NCBI GenBank assembly: GCA_002315885.1
Contig: DCIO01000132.1
Span: 1 to 17,510, forward strand
Origin: Lentisphaeria bacterium UBA1724
GTDB lineage: Bacteria > Verrucomicrobiota > Lentisphaeria > Oligosphaerales > Oligosphaeraceae
Direction of reading: 5' to 3'
DNA: 17,510 nt
Shown here piece after piece: positions 1 through 7,799 of this stretch (positions are counted from its first letter, which is position 1; each line of letters begins with the position of its first letter). Both the position numbers and the translations under genes were made by a program. The notes beneath the pieces are model-generated. The model made no database searches. It was not told the origin of the DNA and saw only the letters and a program-made list of their open reading frames with translations.

Positions 1-294
1 GCTTAATGCTTAATTAGTTATAAGGAAGGGGGAGGTGTCCCCCTTACCCCCTCTTATTGCAATTCGGAATGCGGAATTGCCTTTGGTCCCTTTGGTCCCT
101 TGGGTCCCCAGTACATTTTGCCACCGTATGACCAGTTTGTTTTATAACAGCAAGCCCCCCAGACCCCAGCCTTTTGTGTATTTTGTGGACCAGAAGCCAG
201 AAGCCAGAATCGGGGCTGATTGGCGCGAAGAGACCGAATTGCATTACATTACGAACAATCGCGTAATTCTTTCACCTTATTCTTTTCATCCTCT
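1..294. repeat. Repeat-rich intergenic region upstream of metX
   Basis: I see no convincing gene here. The region holds GCTTAATGCTTAAT repeats, a G/C hairpin (26-45: AAGGGGGA, loop GGTG, TCCCCCTT) followed by ACCCCCT, the simple repeat GGAATGCGGAATT, tandem TTTGGTCCC units (about 81-108) and AGAAGCC repeats (about 191-207). The first part closely matches 17271-17360 at the other end of the window, so this is a dispersed intergenic repeat of the genome. The G/C hairpin could end transcription from the left, but the run after it is C-rich rather than T-rich. Any metX promoter would lie near 180-290; I cannot assign boxes. Confidence 0.6.
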
Positions 295-1548
295 ATGCCT
301 AGGAGCTCGACCACCAAGACCAACAGCCAGAAAACCGTCCACAAGTACGACGCACCGGATTCCCTGTCCTCAGTGGGAATGACCATCCCACATCATCTCG
401 TCATCACGGATGACACGCACCCCTTCCACTTGGAAAGCGGTGCGACTCTCCCCGTGGTAGATGTGGAATACGAGACCTACGGCGAACTCTCCGAAGCGAA
501 GGACAATGTGATTCTGGTTTGCCACGCGCTTTCTGGCGATGCCCATGTGGCAGGCTGGGACTCCACCGCACAGGGTCGTCCCGAACGCAAGTGGCGTCTG
601 ACCCATCCCGGCTGGTGGGACTCCGTCATCGGTCCAGGCAAGCCCATTGACACCAACCGCTTCTTTGTGGTCTGCGCCAACGTCCTGGGCAGTTGTTATG
701 GCACTACGGGCCCCTCCTCCATCAACCCCGCCACAGGCAAGCCCTACGGCCTCACTTTCCCCATCGTCACCGTGGGTGACTGGGTTGTCATGGAGAAGAT
801 GCTCCTGGATCACCTGGGCATCACGCGTCTCTATGCCGTCATCGGCGGCTCCCTGGGTGGACAGCAGGCGCTGGAGTGGTCCCTGCGCTATCCCCGGGCC
901 ATCGGAAAATGCATTATCATGGCATCGGGACCCCGTCTCTCCGCACAGGGCCTTGGCTTCAATGCGGTGGCACGAAACGCCATCATGCGGGACGAAAATT
1001 TCGCAGCAGGAGACTACTACGGCAAGAAGAAAGGCCCCGCCAATGGCCTCGCCGTCGCCCGAATGCTGGCGCACATCACTTACCTCTCCGGGAAGGGAAT
1101 GGACTTCAAGTTCGGACGAAAACGACTGCTGCAGGATGACCCACAGCAGGGCTTCGACGCGGAGTTCTCCGTGGAGAGCTACCTGAACCACCAGAGCAAG
1201 TCCTTCGTGGAACGCTTTGACGCCGATAGCTACCTCTATATCACCCGCGCCATGGACTACTACGATGCCGCCACCGCCTGGGGCAATGGCGATTTGCGCA
1301 AGGCATGCAGCCGCCTCCATGCGGAATTGATGGTGGTGTCCTTCTCTTCTGACTGGCTCTATCCCCCAGAGGAAGCCCGCGAATTCGTCAACGCCTTCCT
1401 GGCCGAAAACAAGCCCGTCACCTACGTGGAAATCAAGAGCGAGTCAGGACACGACGCCTTCCTGGTGGATACGGTCCCCGTGGGACGACTACTGCGGGCA
1501 TATCTGCTGGCACCCGGCATTAACCGACGCTCCGGAGCCATCAAATGA
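295..1548 (+). CDS. metX: Homoserine O-acetyltransferase (MetX)
   Basis: Cytoplasmic alpha/beta hydrolase-fold acyltransferase that acylates the hydroxyl of L-homoserine using acetyl-CoA, opening the transsulfuration or sulfhydrylation route to methionine. The 417-residue product has the MetX N-terminal signature SVGMTIPHH (residues 26-34) and LESGATLPVVDVEYETYGEL. The nucleophile elbow is GGSLGG with Ser186, and the rest of the triad is Asp353 (SSDWLYPP) and His386 (ESGHDAFL). The start at 295 keeps the SVG motif inside the protein; the next ATG (379) would cut it off, and the upstream extension only has TTG. No clear Shine-Dalgarno is visible. Family members can use succinyl-CoA instead, so acyl donor specificity is inferred. 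The stop overlaps the lpxB start by 4 nt (ATGA), so the two are translationally coupled. Confidence 0.95.
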   Translation: MPRSSTTKTNSQKTVHKYDAPDSLSSVGMTIPHHLVITDDTHPFHLESGATLPVVDVEYETYGELSEAKDNVILVCHALSGDAHVAGWDSTAQGRPERKWRLTHPGWWDSVIGPGKPIDTNRFFVVCANVLGSCYGTTGPSSINPATGKPYGLTFPIVTVGDWVVMEKMLLDHLGITRLYAVIGGSLGGQQALEWSLRYPRAIGKCIIMASGPRLSAQGLGFNAVARNAIMRDENFAAGDYYGKKKGPANGLAVARMLAHITYLSGKGMDFKFGRKRLLQDDPQQGFDAEFSVESYLNHQSKSFVERFDADSYLYITRAMDYYDAATAWGNGDLRKACSRLHAELMVVSFSSDWLYPPEEAREFVNAFLAENKPVTYVEIKSESGHDAFLVDTVPVGRLLRAYLLAPGINRRSGAIK

Positions 1549-2681
1549 GCGACACCACCGCCAAGACCATCTGGATTATTGCGGGGGAAACCTCGGGAGA
1601 CGGCTATGGCGCGAGCCTGGCAAAGGAATTGCGGGCCCAGTCACCGAGTGTGGTATTGCGTGGCATGGGTGGTGTCAAGATGCGCGAGGCGGGCGTGGAG
1701 ACCTTCGTGGACTCCACGGAACTGGGCATCATCGGCATCTGGGAGGCCATCAAGCATATCTTCTTCTTCATGCGCCTCCTAAAAGAGGTGGCCAAGCGCG
1801 CCTCCGAAGAACGCCCCGATACCGTGGTGCTCATCGACTACCCGGGCTTCAATCTGCAACTGGCCAAACGACTGCACAAGCTGGGCATCCGCGTCGTGTG
1901 GTATGTCAGCCCGCAAGTCTGGGCCTGGCGCACGGGACGCATCTGGAAATTGGCGAAATACTGCGAACGGATGCTCTGCATCTTCCCCTTCGAGCCCGAG
2001 TGCTACGCACCCACCACCCTGAAAGCGGAGTTCGTGGGCCATCCACTCTTCGGCATCCTGAAGCCCTACCGGGAATTGCCGATCCAGCGTCAGGACGACC
2101 TGGTGCTCCTCCTGCCGGGGTCACGACGCCAGGAACTCCAACGACTGATGCCAGCTTTCCTGGATGCCGCACGACGTCTCCACCAGGACCATCCACAACT
2201 GCGCTTCGAATTCGCCCTGCCCCGTCCCGCCATCCTGGATTACGCCAAGGAACTGGTCTCGCAAAATCCCCTCCCTGTGGATATGCCTGAATTCACCTGG
2301 TCCTGCGGGAGCACCCGTGAGCGCATGCGGGCGGGCTCCTGCGCCATCGCCGCCAGCGGCACCGTCACCGTGGAAGCCGCCATGCTGGGATTGCCTGTGG
2401 TGGTGGCTTACAAAATCAACGGCTTCTCTTGGTGGATTGGCAAGAAGCTAGTCAAAATCAACACCATCACCATCGCGAATCTGGTCTGCAAGCGCACCGT
2501 ATTCGAAGAAGATCTGCAGGATGACTGCACCGGCGAAAAACTCGCCGAAAGCCTGGAGAAAATCCTCCCCACTGGCACCCGCCGTCAGGAAGTCCTGGCA
2601 GGGATGGACGAATTCACCAAGCAGCTGGGGGCCGCGGGGGATGTCTCCCAGAATGTGGCAAGGATCGTTCTCGAGGGGTAA
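1545..2681 (+). CDS. lpxB: Lipid-A-disaccharide synthase (LpxB)
   Basis: GT19 glycosyltransferase of the Raetz pathway. It joins UDP-2,3-diacylglucosamine to 2,3-diacylglucosamine-1-phosphate (lipid X) to form the beta-1,6 disaccharide of lipid A, at the inner face of the inner membrane. At 378 residues it has the usual length. The N-terminal GETSGD (14-19), GMGGVKM, the YVSPQVWAW segment, LLPGSR (about 189-194) and the C-terminal sugar-nucleotide region SGTVTVEAAMLGLPVVVAYK (from 271) are all intact. The start overlaps the metX stop. The next gene begins 3 nt after the stop. It indicates an LPS-bearing outer membrane; pairing with metX rather than lpxA/lpxD is a lineage-specific arrangement. 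Confidence 0.96.
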   Translation: MSDTTAKTIWIIAGETSGDGYGASLAKELRAQSPSVVLRGMGGVKMREAGVETFVDSTELGIIGIWEAIKHIFFFMRLLKEVAKRASEERPDTVVLIDYPGFNLQLAKRLHKLGIRVVWYVSPQVWAWRTGRIWKLAKYCERMLCIFPFEPECYAPTTLKAEFVGHPLFGILKPYRELPIQRQDDLVLLLPGSRRQELQRLMPAFLDAARRLHQDHPQLRFEFALPRPAILDYAKELVSQNPLPVDMPEFTWSCGSTRERMRAGSCAIAASGTVTVEAAMLGLPVVVAYKINGFSWWIGKKLVKINTITIANLVCKRTVFEEDLQDDCTGEKLAESLEKILPTGTRRQEVLAGMDEFTKQLGAAGDVSQNVARIVLEG

Positions 2682-2684
2682 TAT

Positions 2685-3461
2685 ATGAAAATCGGTGTCA
2701 CACTTTTAGCCAGCGGCAGCAATGGCAATTGCGCCGCGATTCATGCGGATGGCAATACCATCCTGGTAGATTGCGGTATCAGCCTGCGCATGCTCCGACA
2801 ACGCATGAGAGAGACTGGCGTGGACGAATCCACGATACGCGCCATCCTAGTCACCCACAGCCATGTAGACCACACAAAGGGTCTGGATAAAGCCTCAAAG
2901 TGCTTCGGCGTGCCAATCTTTTCCGCATACGAGACCTCCCAAATCCTCAAGAGGGACTTTCCCGAGATGATTCCCGCATCCATTCTGGAAGTGGGCGGAC
3001 AATTCGAACTCTCGGGCTTCCAAATCCGTTCCTTCCCCGTAGAACACGATGTCACAACCGTGGGATATACACTCACACGGGAGTCCACGAAAATCGGCTA
3101 TGCCACGGATTGCGGACGCGCTACCGTCCCCGTGGAATACAATCTGCGGGATTGCAATACCCTCGTGCTGGAAAGCAACTACGATGTGAATATGCTGGTG
3201 ACCTCCAAACGCACCTGGGGCCTCAAACAGCGCATCTGTAATGGACAGGGACACCTCTCCAATATCCAGAACTCCGAACTGCTGCCAAGACTGCTGACCA
3301 CCAATACCAAAAATCTCATCCTGGCCCATATCAGCCACGATTGCAATCAATACGACCTGGCACTAGGAACCGCAAAGAAAACCCTGACTTTCCTCAATCG
3401 GCAGGATGTATTCCTGGATTGCGGACGGCGAGAAGGTCCTATCCCCACCGTGTGGTGCTAA
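2685..3461 (+). CDS. Metallo-beta-lactamase-fold hydrolase, WalJ/YycJ-like
   Basis: Single-domain MBL-fold protein of 258 residues. The metal motif THSHVDHTKG is complete, with His58, His60, Asp62 and His63, and it is followed by a VEHDVTTVGY segment, a YATDCG Asp and SHDCN near the C-terminus, the order seen in the YycJ/WalJ family. Known members are cytoplasmic nucleases (5'-3' exonuclease activity is described for YycJ) or are linked to cell-wall and chromosome coordination; substrate here is unknown. The opening MKIGVTLLASGSNGNCAAI is typical of this family. A GAGGGG stretch at the end of lpxB sits about 7 nt before the ATG and can serve as ribosome binding site. It lies in the metX-lpxB operon. 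Confidence 0.85.
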   Translation: MKIGVTLLASGSNGNCAAIHADGNTILVDCGISLRMLRQRMRETGVDESTIRAILVTHSHVDHTKGLDKASKCFGVPIFSAYETSQILKRDFPEMIPASILEVGGQFELSGFQIRSFPVEHDVTTVGYTLTRESTKIGYATDCGRATVPVEYNLRDCNTLVLESNYDVNMLVTSKRTWGLKQRICNGQGHLSNIQNSELLPRLLTTNTKNLILAHISHDCNQYDLALGTAKKTLTFLNRQDVFLDCGRREGPIPTVWC

Positions 3462-3505
3462 TTCTGAATTAGGAATTAGGAATGCGGAATTAGGAATTAT
3501 CATAT
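3462..3505. repeat. Simple intergenic repeat GAATTAGGAAT
   Basis: The gap between the MBL gene and cca consists mostly of repeats of the form GAATTAGGAAT with one GGAATGCGGAATT unit. The same unit occurs near 64-77 and 17338-17355, so it is a dispersed short repeat of this genome rather than a local control site. There is no hairpin plus T-run, so cca may still be read through from the upstream operon. Confidence 0.6.
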
Positions 3506-3516
3506 ATTCTCAATGA

Positions 3517-4932
3517 ATGAAACCGATTATCGTTCCATCTGAGCCGCTGGCCATCATCCGCCGTTTACAGGACGCAGGCTATCAGGCAGTCCTGGCGGGG
3601 GGATGCGTCAGGGATGCGCTGCTGGGGAAAGCCCCCCACGATTGGGATATCGCCACCAGCGCACGACCCGAAGAAATCGAGGCGGTCTTCCCCAGGACAG
3701 TCCCCGTGGGCAGACAATTCGGCATCATCATCGTCATCGGCGACGAAAATACACCCTACGAGGTAGCTACCTTCCGCGGGGAAAGCACATACACCGATGG
3801 ACGGCATCCCGATGAAATCCGCTTCGTGGGAATGCAGGAGGATGTCAAGCGACGGGATTTCACCATCAACGCACTCCTCTATGACCCGATTTCCCAGGAA
3901 CTGCTGGATTTTGTGGAAGGCGAAAAGGACCTCCGCGCGGGTATCCTCCGGGCCGTCGGAGACCCCGAATTGCGCTTCCAGGAAGACCGGCTGCGGATCC
4001 TCCGGGCAATCCGCTTCGCCGCTAATCTCAATTTCCGCATTGACGATGCCACCTGGGAAGCCGTCTGCCGCGAACATGAGGCGGTACGTGGCTGCGTCTC
4101 TCAGGAGCGCATTCGGGAGGAATTGGAGAAGATGCTGGTCAATGGCGCAGCAAAGCAATCCTTCTCCTTGCTGAATGACAGCGGACTGCTGGAGGAAATC
4201 CTTCCGGAGTTGGCTGCGGAACGAGGCGTGGAACAACCCCCGCAATTCCATCCAGAAGGGGATGTCTGGCAACACGAAATCAAGTTGCTGGGATTCCTGG
4301 ACGAGACCGTCCGACGCATCCAATGCGCCTCTTCCTGTGAGCGTTTTGACAGCGGATGCCGACTACAGCATGCCAGTGCGGAGGAGCTCTCCTGGCTCTG
4401 CTGGGGGGCGTTGTTGCACGATATCGGGAAGCCCCCTACATTTGAGGAGAAGGAGGACCGCATCCATTTCAATGGTCATGATGTAGTAGGCGCCGAAATG
4501 GCCCAGGCAGTCATGCGACGGCTGAAGCACTCCTCCGAAACCACGGAAAACGCCTGCTATCTGGTCCGTGAACACATGAATATCATCCAATTGCAGAAGG
4601 CACGCATCGCACGACAGCGCCGCGCACTCCAGCATCCACTCTTCCCACTGCTCCTGGAACTGATGCGACTGGATTCCCTGGCATCCTTCGGGGGGCTGGA
4701 CCTCCACCACAGCACCGTCGCACTCTGGCAAGAAGAAGCCCGTCGTCCCAAGCCCCCAAAGCCCACGATTACGGGTGACGACCTGCTGGCACGGGGCTAC
4801 AAAACAGGCCGAGAGCTAGGAAAGCTCCTACAATATTGCGCCGATTACGAATTGGAACACCCCTTCGCCAACCGCGAAGAGGCACTGAAATGGCTGGATA
4901 CAACGCTGAATTCTCGTAAGTTGCGCTTTTAG
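3517..4932 (+). CDS. cca: CCA tRNA nucleotidyltransferase with HD domain
   Basis: Class II (PolyA-polymerase-like) nucleotidyltransferase that builds or repairs the 3' CCA end of tRNAs. The 471 residues comprise a head domain with the signature GGCVRDALLGKAPHDWDIAT (28-47; metal-binding Asp42 and Asp44), the RRDFTINALLYDP motif, a neck with EDRLRILRAIRFAA that contributes the nucleotide-selecting EDxxR, and a C-terminal HD phosphohydrolase domain with LLHDIGKP (His301, Asp302). The HD domain is found in many bacterial members and gives 2',3'-cyclic phosphodiesterase or phosphatase activity. A poly(A) polymerase is the main alternative. The ATG at 3517 follows a repeat-rich gap without a clear ribosome binding site. 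Confidence 0.92.
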   Translation: MKPIIVPSEPLAIIRRLQDAGYQAVLAGGCVRDALLGKAPHDWDIATSARPEEIEAVFPRTVPVGRQFGIIIVIGDENTPYEVATFRGESTYTDGRHPDEIRFVGMQEDVKRRDFTINALLYDPISQELLDFVEGEKDLRAGILRAVGDPELRFQEDRLRILRAIRFAANLNFRIDDATWEAVCREHEAVRGCVSQERIREELEKMLVNGAAKQSFSLLNDSGLLEEILPELAAERGVEQPPQFHPEGDVWQHEIKLLGFLDETVRRIQCASSCERFDSGCRLQHASAEELSWLCWGALLHDIGKPPTFEEKEDRIHFNGHDVVGAEMAQAVMRRLKHSSETTENACYLVREHMNIIQLQKARIARQRRALQHPLFPLLLELMRLDSLASFGGLDLHHSTVALWQEEARRPKPPKPTITGDDLLARGYKTGRELGKLLQYCADYELEHPFANREEALKWLDTTLNSRKLRF

Positions 4933-4966
4933 CCGAAACGAAGTTCATCCCCTCTGGCATTGGCAG

Positions 4967-5983
4967 TTATTTCAGGCATTTTGCCACTGCCTCGGCCTGT
5001 TGTCTGGTCTGCTGTCGTAGTTCCCCAGGCGCAAGGATTTCCGCCTCGCCATTAGCCAGCAGAGTGAACTGAATCACCCGGTAGTCTTCTATTTCATCCA
5101 GGGTGATTTCTGCGCTATCCTCTGTTTTATAGTCGGTCTCCTTCACTGGCATGGTCTCCTGGGCCTGACGCAATGCCCTCCCACGGACCTTTAACCGGAT
5201 ACCAGAATGCCTCGGAAAATCGAAGATGCGACCCGCGTTGATTGCCTTGACTTCCTCCATATCCAGGTCCCCCTGAAAAGAATCACCCTTCGCTTTGGCA
5301 GAAGAAATACGATGAAGCGCGAAAGTCAGGAAATCCTTGTGGCCGGGATTGCGCTTCCCTGGACTCACCACTTTGCCACGGACATACCAAATGCCATTGC
5401 TATATGTCAACACATGGGGTTCGATGGTTGCAGTCTGCTGCTTGCCTCGGGACATTGGCGTGTAGGTGATCTCCACTGCATGACGGCTCCGCCACTGCAG
5501 GTAAATGGTCTGGAATACCTTCGAATCAATTTTTACAGGAAGCCCTTGAATCACTAGGGAATTCCAACGAACATCCACATCGGCATCGGGCAGATAGTGT
5601 TCCGTCCACAGACTATCCACACTATCACGTATCTTCTCACGCAAAGGCGATGGGGGCAGAATCTGCTCGGCAAATTGCGCCCCAAGCATCGCGGCCTCCA
5701 TCTCGTCCTCTTCCAAAAAAGAGGCAAAGCCACTCCAATTCGGATTCTCCAGATAGTAGCCATTCTGACACACGTGGTCATAGCCAATTTTCGCCCCGAA
5801 CTTTCTCAGGTATTCCACATCACGATAGAGCGTCTGACGCGTAAAATCAGTACCGTCTAGCTTCTCCCTCTCCATCGCTCTCTGTAGGGAAACGTAGTTC
5901 GGATACGCATTCTGCTTCAACATCCGAAGGAATACACGAAGACGATCCAGACGCTTTTTGGAATCCGCTGCACTGTGTGACAT
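4967..5983 (-). CDS. WYL-domain transcriptional regulator, divergent from the RT gene
   Basis: Ligand-sensing DNA-binding regulator of 338 residues. The N-terminus is a winged helix-turn-helix (about 10-80) with RLDRLRVFLRML and TRQTLYRDVEYLRKFGAKI, the arrangement typical of this family. The middle is a WYL (Sm-like) domain around 165-225, where EPHVLTYSNGIWYVRGKVV gives WYV in place of the eponymous WYL. A C-terminal WCX-like region follows (about 258-338). WYL proteins sense nucleic acid or nucleotide ligands and are enriched near phage-defence genes, where they usually repress. I chose the start at 5983 because the protein then opens directly into the HTH; the upstream extension to 6067 crosses the promoter region. 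Divergence from the RT gene with 186 nt between starts suggests it controls the RT and itself. Confidence 0.88.
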   Translation of the reverse strand: MSHSAADSKKRLDRLRVFLRMLKQNAYPNYVSLQRAMEREKLDGTDFTRQTLYRDVEYLRKFGAKIGYDHVCQNGYYLENPNWSGFASFLEEDEMEAAMLGAQFAEQILPPSPLREKIRDSVDSLWTEHYLPDADVDVRWNSLVIQGLPVKIDSKVFQTIYLQWRSRHAVEITYTPMSRGKQQTATIEPHVLTYSNGIWYVRGKVVSPGKRNPGHKDFLTFALHRISSAKAKGDSFQGDLDMEEVKAINAGRIFDFPRHSGIRLKVRGRALRQAQETMPVKETDYKTEDSAEITLDEIEDYRVIQFTLLANGEAEILAPGELRQQTRQQAEAVAKCLK

Positions 5984-6068
5984 CGTTTCTGAACAACAGG
6001 TAATATGGAATGGAGTTTTGAGAAATGGCGTGATATCAAAATTATCCCATTTTTCCGATTTTTCCAAT

Positions 6069-6091
6069 ACTGTAACAAAGAATATTACAGT
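6069..6091. promoter_or_regulatory. Inverted repeat ACTGTAA-N9-TTACAGT, candidate WYL operator
   Basis: This perfect 7-bp inverted repeat with 9 nt between arms lies in the divergent WYL/RT intergenic region, 86 nt upstream of the WYL start and 78 nt upstream of the RT start. The 16-nt centre-to-centre spacing suits a dimeric winged-helix protein. The surrounding DNA is A/T-rich and likely holds both promoters, but I cannot place -35 and -10 boxes with confidence. Operator function is inferred from position and symmetry. Confidence 0.45.
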
Positions 6092-6169
6092 TTTTGGTTT
6101 ATCTTATCCGCCAGCACGGCATTTCATGGGTCAAAAGCGCCTGCCCGTCCGCTGAAGATAACTTCTTTC

Positions 6170-7549
6170 ATGTCCGATTCATCCAACCATTCCAATTCTA
6201 TTCATCTGCCACGGAAGCTGGAATTTGACGAAATATATCGTCGTGAGCATCTGTATCGAAGCGTCGTATCTTTGTATACGAAATCGTTGTTCTTCCGTCA
6301 GAAAGCACGCACGACCTCCTGGGACGGAAAGGACCTATATGATTTTGCCCAACATTCGGAGAAGGAAATCCGTCATCTGCACCAGGAATTGACACAACAT
6401 ACCTTTCAGTTCTCGCCAGCGAAGGTCATCATCTTGCATCGCAAGGGCAAGGACCGCACGGTCTATATTTGGCCCTGGCGCGAACGCGTAGTGGACTTAA
6501 TGCTCTACCAGGTCCTGGAAGCCAAATTAGACTGTCTCTTTGGCAAAAATGTCTTCGCCTTCCGACGGAATGGCTGGGGCGTGGATAAATGCCAGGAACG
6601 CATCGAAAAATATGTGCGGAAACATACGCAGGAACCACTCTTTCTACTGAAGCGGGATGTCTCAAATTGTTTTCCGTCCCTACCACATGAGCATCTGATG
6701 GCAATTGTGGATGACATCACACCACAAGACGACTATCTTCATCAACTCCTGACTCAGCATATCGCGTTCCATTACTTCCAAAACGCCGATACCATTGATA
6801 CCGCTACACAAGGCGTGCCCTTCGGCGCCCCTACCGCCTGTCTCCTTGCCAATTTGACGCTACGGCCATTCGATGAACTCGGACACCTCTCCACGAATTG
6901 CTGCTATACGCGCTATGCAGACGATATGCTCTTCCTGACGCCCGATGCAACACTCGCCCAAATAGCCTCGGACTTCTTTGCGCAGAAATTCAACGAGCTG
7001 GGAATTGTCGCCAAACCATCAGCCACCATCAATGGTATCCTGGCAGAGGAAAAAGTGGATACGATTCCTAAGGGCTTCATGCAACTCCCTGGCATCAAAC
7101 ACCTGGGGATTTTCTATAATCCAGGAGGAATAATCTCCCTGTCAATGGATAAACAGCGGAAGATATGCGACCTCTTCAGCACTGGCTTCAAGCGATGCAA
7201 GAGACGCCTGCAAAAGGAACGAGATACCCAAAAACGCGCACGAATCCTCTGCCAGAGTGCAAAACGTACCCTGGAACACAACCTAGCCCCCATCGCCATC
7301 GTGGATTACTACCTGAAACACGTCAATGACACCGAACAACTGGGGCTGATGGATCGCTGGCTAGCAGAGGAAGTGCTGGCACTGACCTTCCAAAATGGCC
7401 ACAAAAAGGGCAATTTCGGTAAAATTTCCTTCACAGAACTACGGAATATGGGATTACCAAGTCTCGTACACCGTAGGCAACTGTTACTGCACGGACATTT
7501 GGATACCTCTTTCATGACATTGAGAAAGACCTTCCAGAAAAGTCAGTAG
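6170..7549 (+). CDS. Reverse transcriptase associated with a downstream tandem ncRNA array
   Basis: Single-domain RNA-directed DNA polymerase of 459 residues. Visible RT motifs are RKGKDRTVYIWPWRERVVD (91-109), FAFRRNGWGVDKC (129-141), motif A KRDVSNCFPSL (161-171, catalytic Asp163), motif B QGVPFGAPTACLLANL (214-229), motif C YTRYADDMLFL (246-256, catalytic Asp251 and Asp252) and HLGIFY (311-316). A basic helical thumb (KRCKRRLQKERDTQKRAR, 341-358) and a C-terminal segment with GLPSLVHRRQLLLHGH follow. There is no maturase, endonuclease or protease domain. Retron RTs carry VTG where this protein has HLG, so it is not a canonical retron RT; group II intron and DGR RTs also fit poorly. I prefer ATG 6170 because the longer form from 6005 would encode the operator region. 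Shine-Dalgarno is weak. The ncRNA array begins 22 nt after the stop. Confidence 0.9.
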   Translation: MSDSSNHSNSIHLPRKLEFDEIYRREHLYRSVVSLYTKSLFFRQKARTTSWDGKDLYDFAQHSEKEIRHLHQELTQHTFQFSPAKVIILHRKGKDRTVYIWPWRERVVDLMLYQVLEAKLDCLFGKNVFAFRRNGWGVDKCQERIEKYVRKHTQEPLFLLKRDVSNCFPSLPHEHLMAIVDDITPQDDYLHQLLTQHIAFHYFQNADTIDTATQGVPFGAPTACLLANLTLRPFDELGHLSTNCCYTRYADDMLFLTPDATLAQIASDFFAQKFNELGIVAKPSATINGILAEEKVDTIPKGFMQLPGIKHLGIFYNPGGIISLSMDKQRKICDLFSTGFKRCKRRLQKERDTQKRARILCQSAKRTLEHNLAPIAIVDYYLKHVNDTEQLGLMDRWLAEEVLALTFQNGHKKGNFGKISFTELRNMGLPSLVHRRQLLLHGHLDTSFMTLRKTFQKSQ

Positions 7550-7570
7550 CAACTCCTTTCACAAATACAA

Positions 7571-7799
7571 AAATCATTTTCGAGGTGACTAGAATAACAA
7601 TGGCCATCTGACAATTGTCGGATTTCCCCATCTTTTGTAGGCATGGTCTCGTCGGCGTCTATCGATGCTGACAATACGCGCGGGAAGGGTGACCACTGTA
7701 GGCAAAATCACATCCCCTGCACAAGCGCAGGGGATGGTCCACCATTGCATGGTGGACCTCTATGTCGCATTGCTATTCTAGTCTCCTCGGAAATGATTT
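7571..7799 (+). ncRNA. Array unit 1: structured RNA closed by a 32-nt inverted repeat
   Basis: The arms 7571-7602 and 7768-7799 pair at 30 of 32 positions, including one G-U; mismatches are T7586/T7784 and A7597/C7773. Inside, in order: GGCCA; hairpin I 7606-7623 (7 bp, loop AATT); a TTCCC:GGGAA stem (7624-7628 with 7682-7686) enclosing hairpin II GTCGGCGTC-TATC-GATGCTGAC (7651-7672); the segment CCACTGTAGGCAAAATCACATC (7694-7714); hairpin III (7711-7736, perfect 10 bp, loop ACAAGC); and hairpin IV (7737-7757, perfect 9 bp, loop TGC) directly adjoining it. TCTAT precedes the closing arm. The long end-pairing stem recalls retron a1/a2, and hairpins III and IV could be the msd-like part. The cDNA boundaries cannot be read from sequence alone. 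Confidence 0.75.

Noticed and set aside
370..1320. Minus-strand frame opposite metX
   Set aside because: Shadow of metX, whose catalytic motifs are all intact.
6005..6169. Longer reverse transcriptase starting at 6005
   Set aside because: The extra 55 residues would be encoded by the A/T-rich divergent promoter region including the palindrome; the protein from 6170 already contains the whole RT domain.
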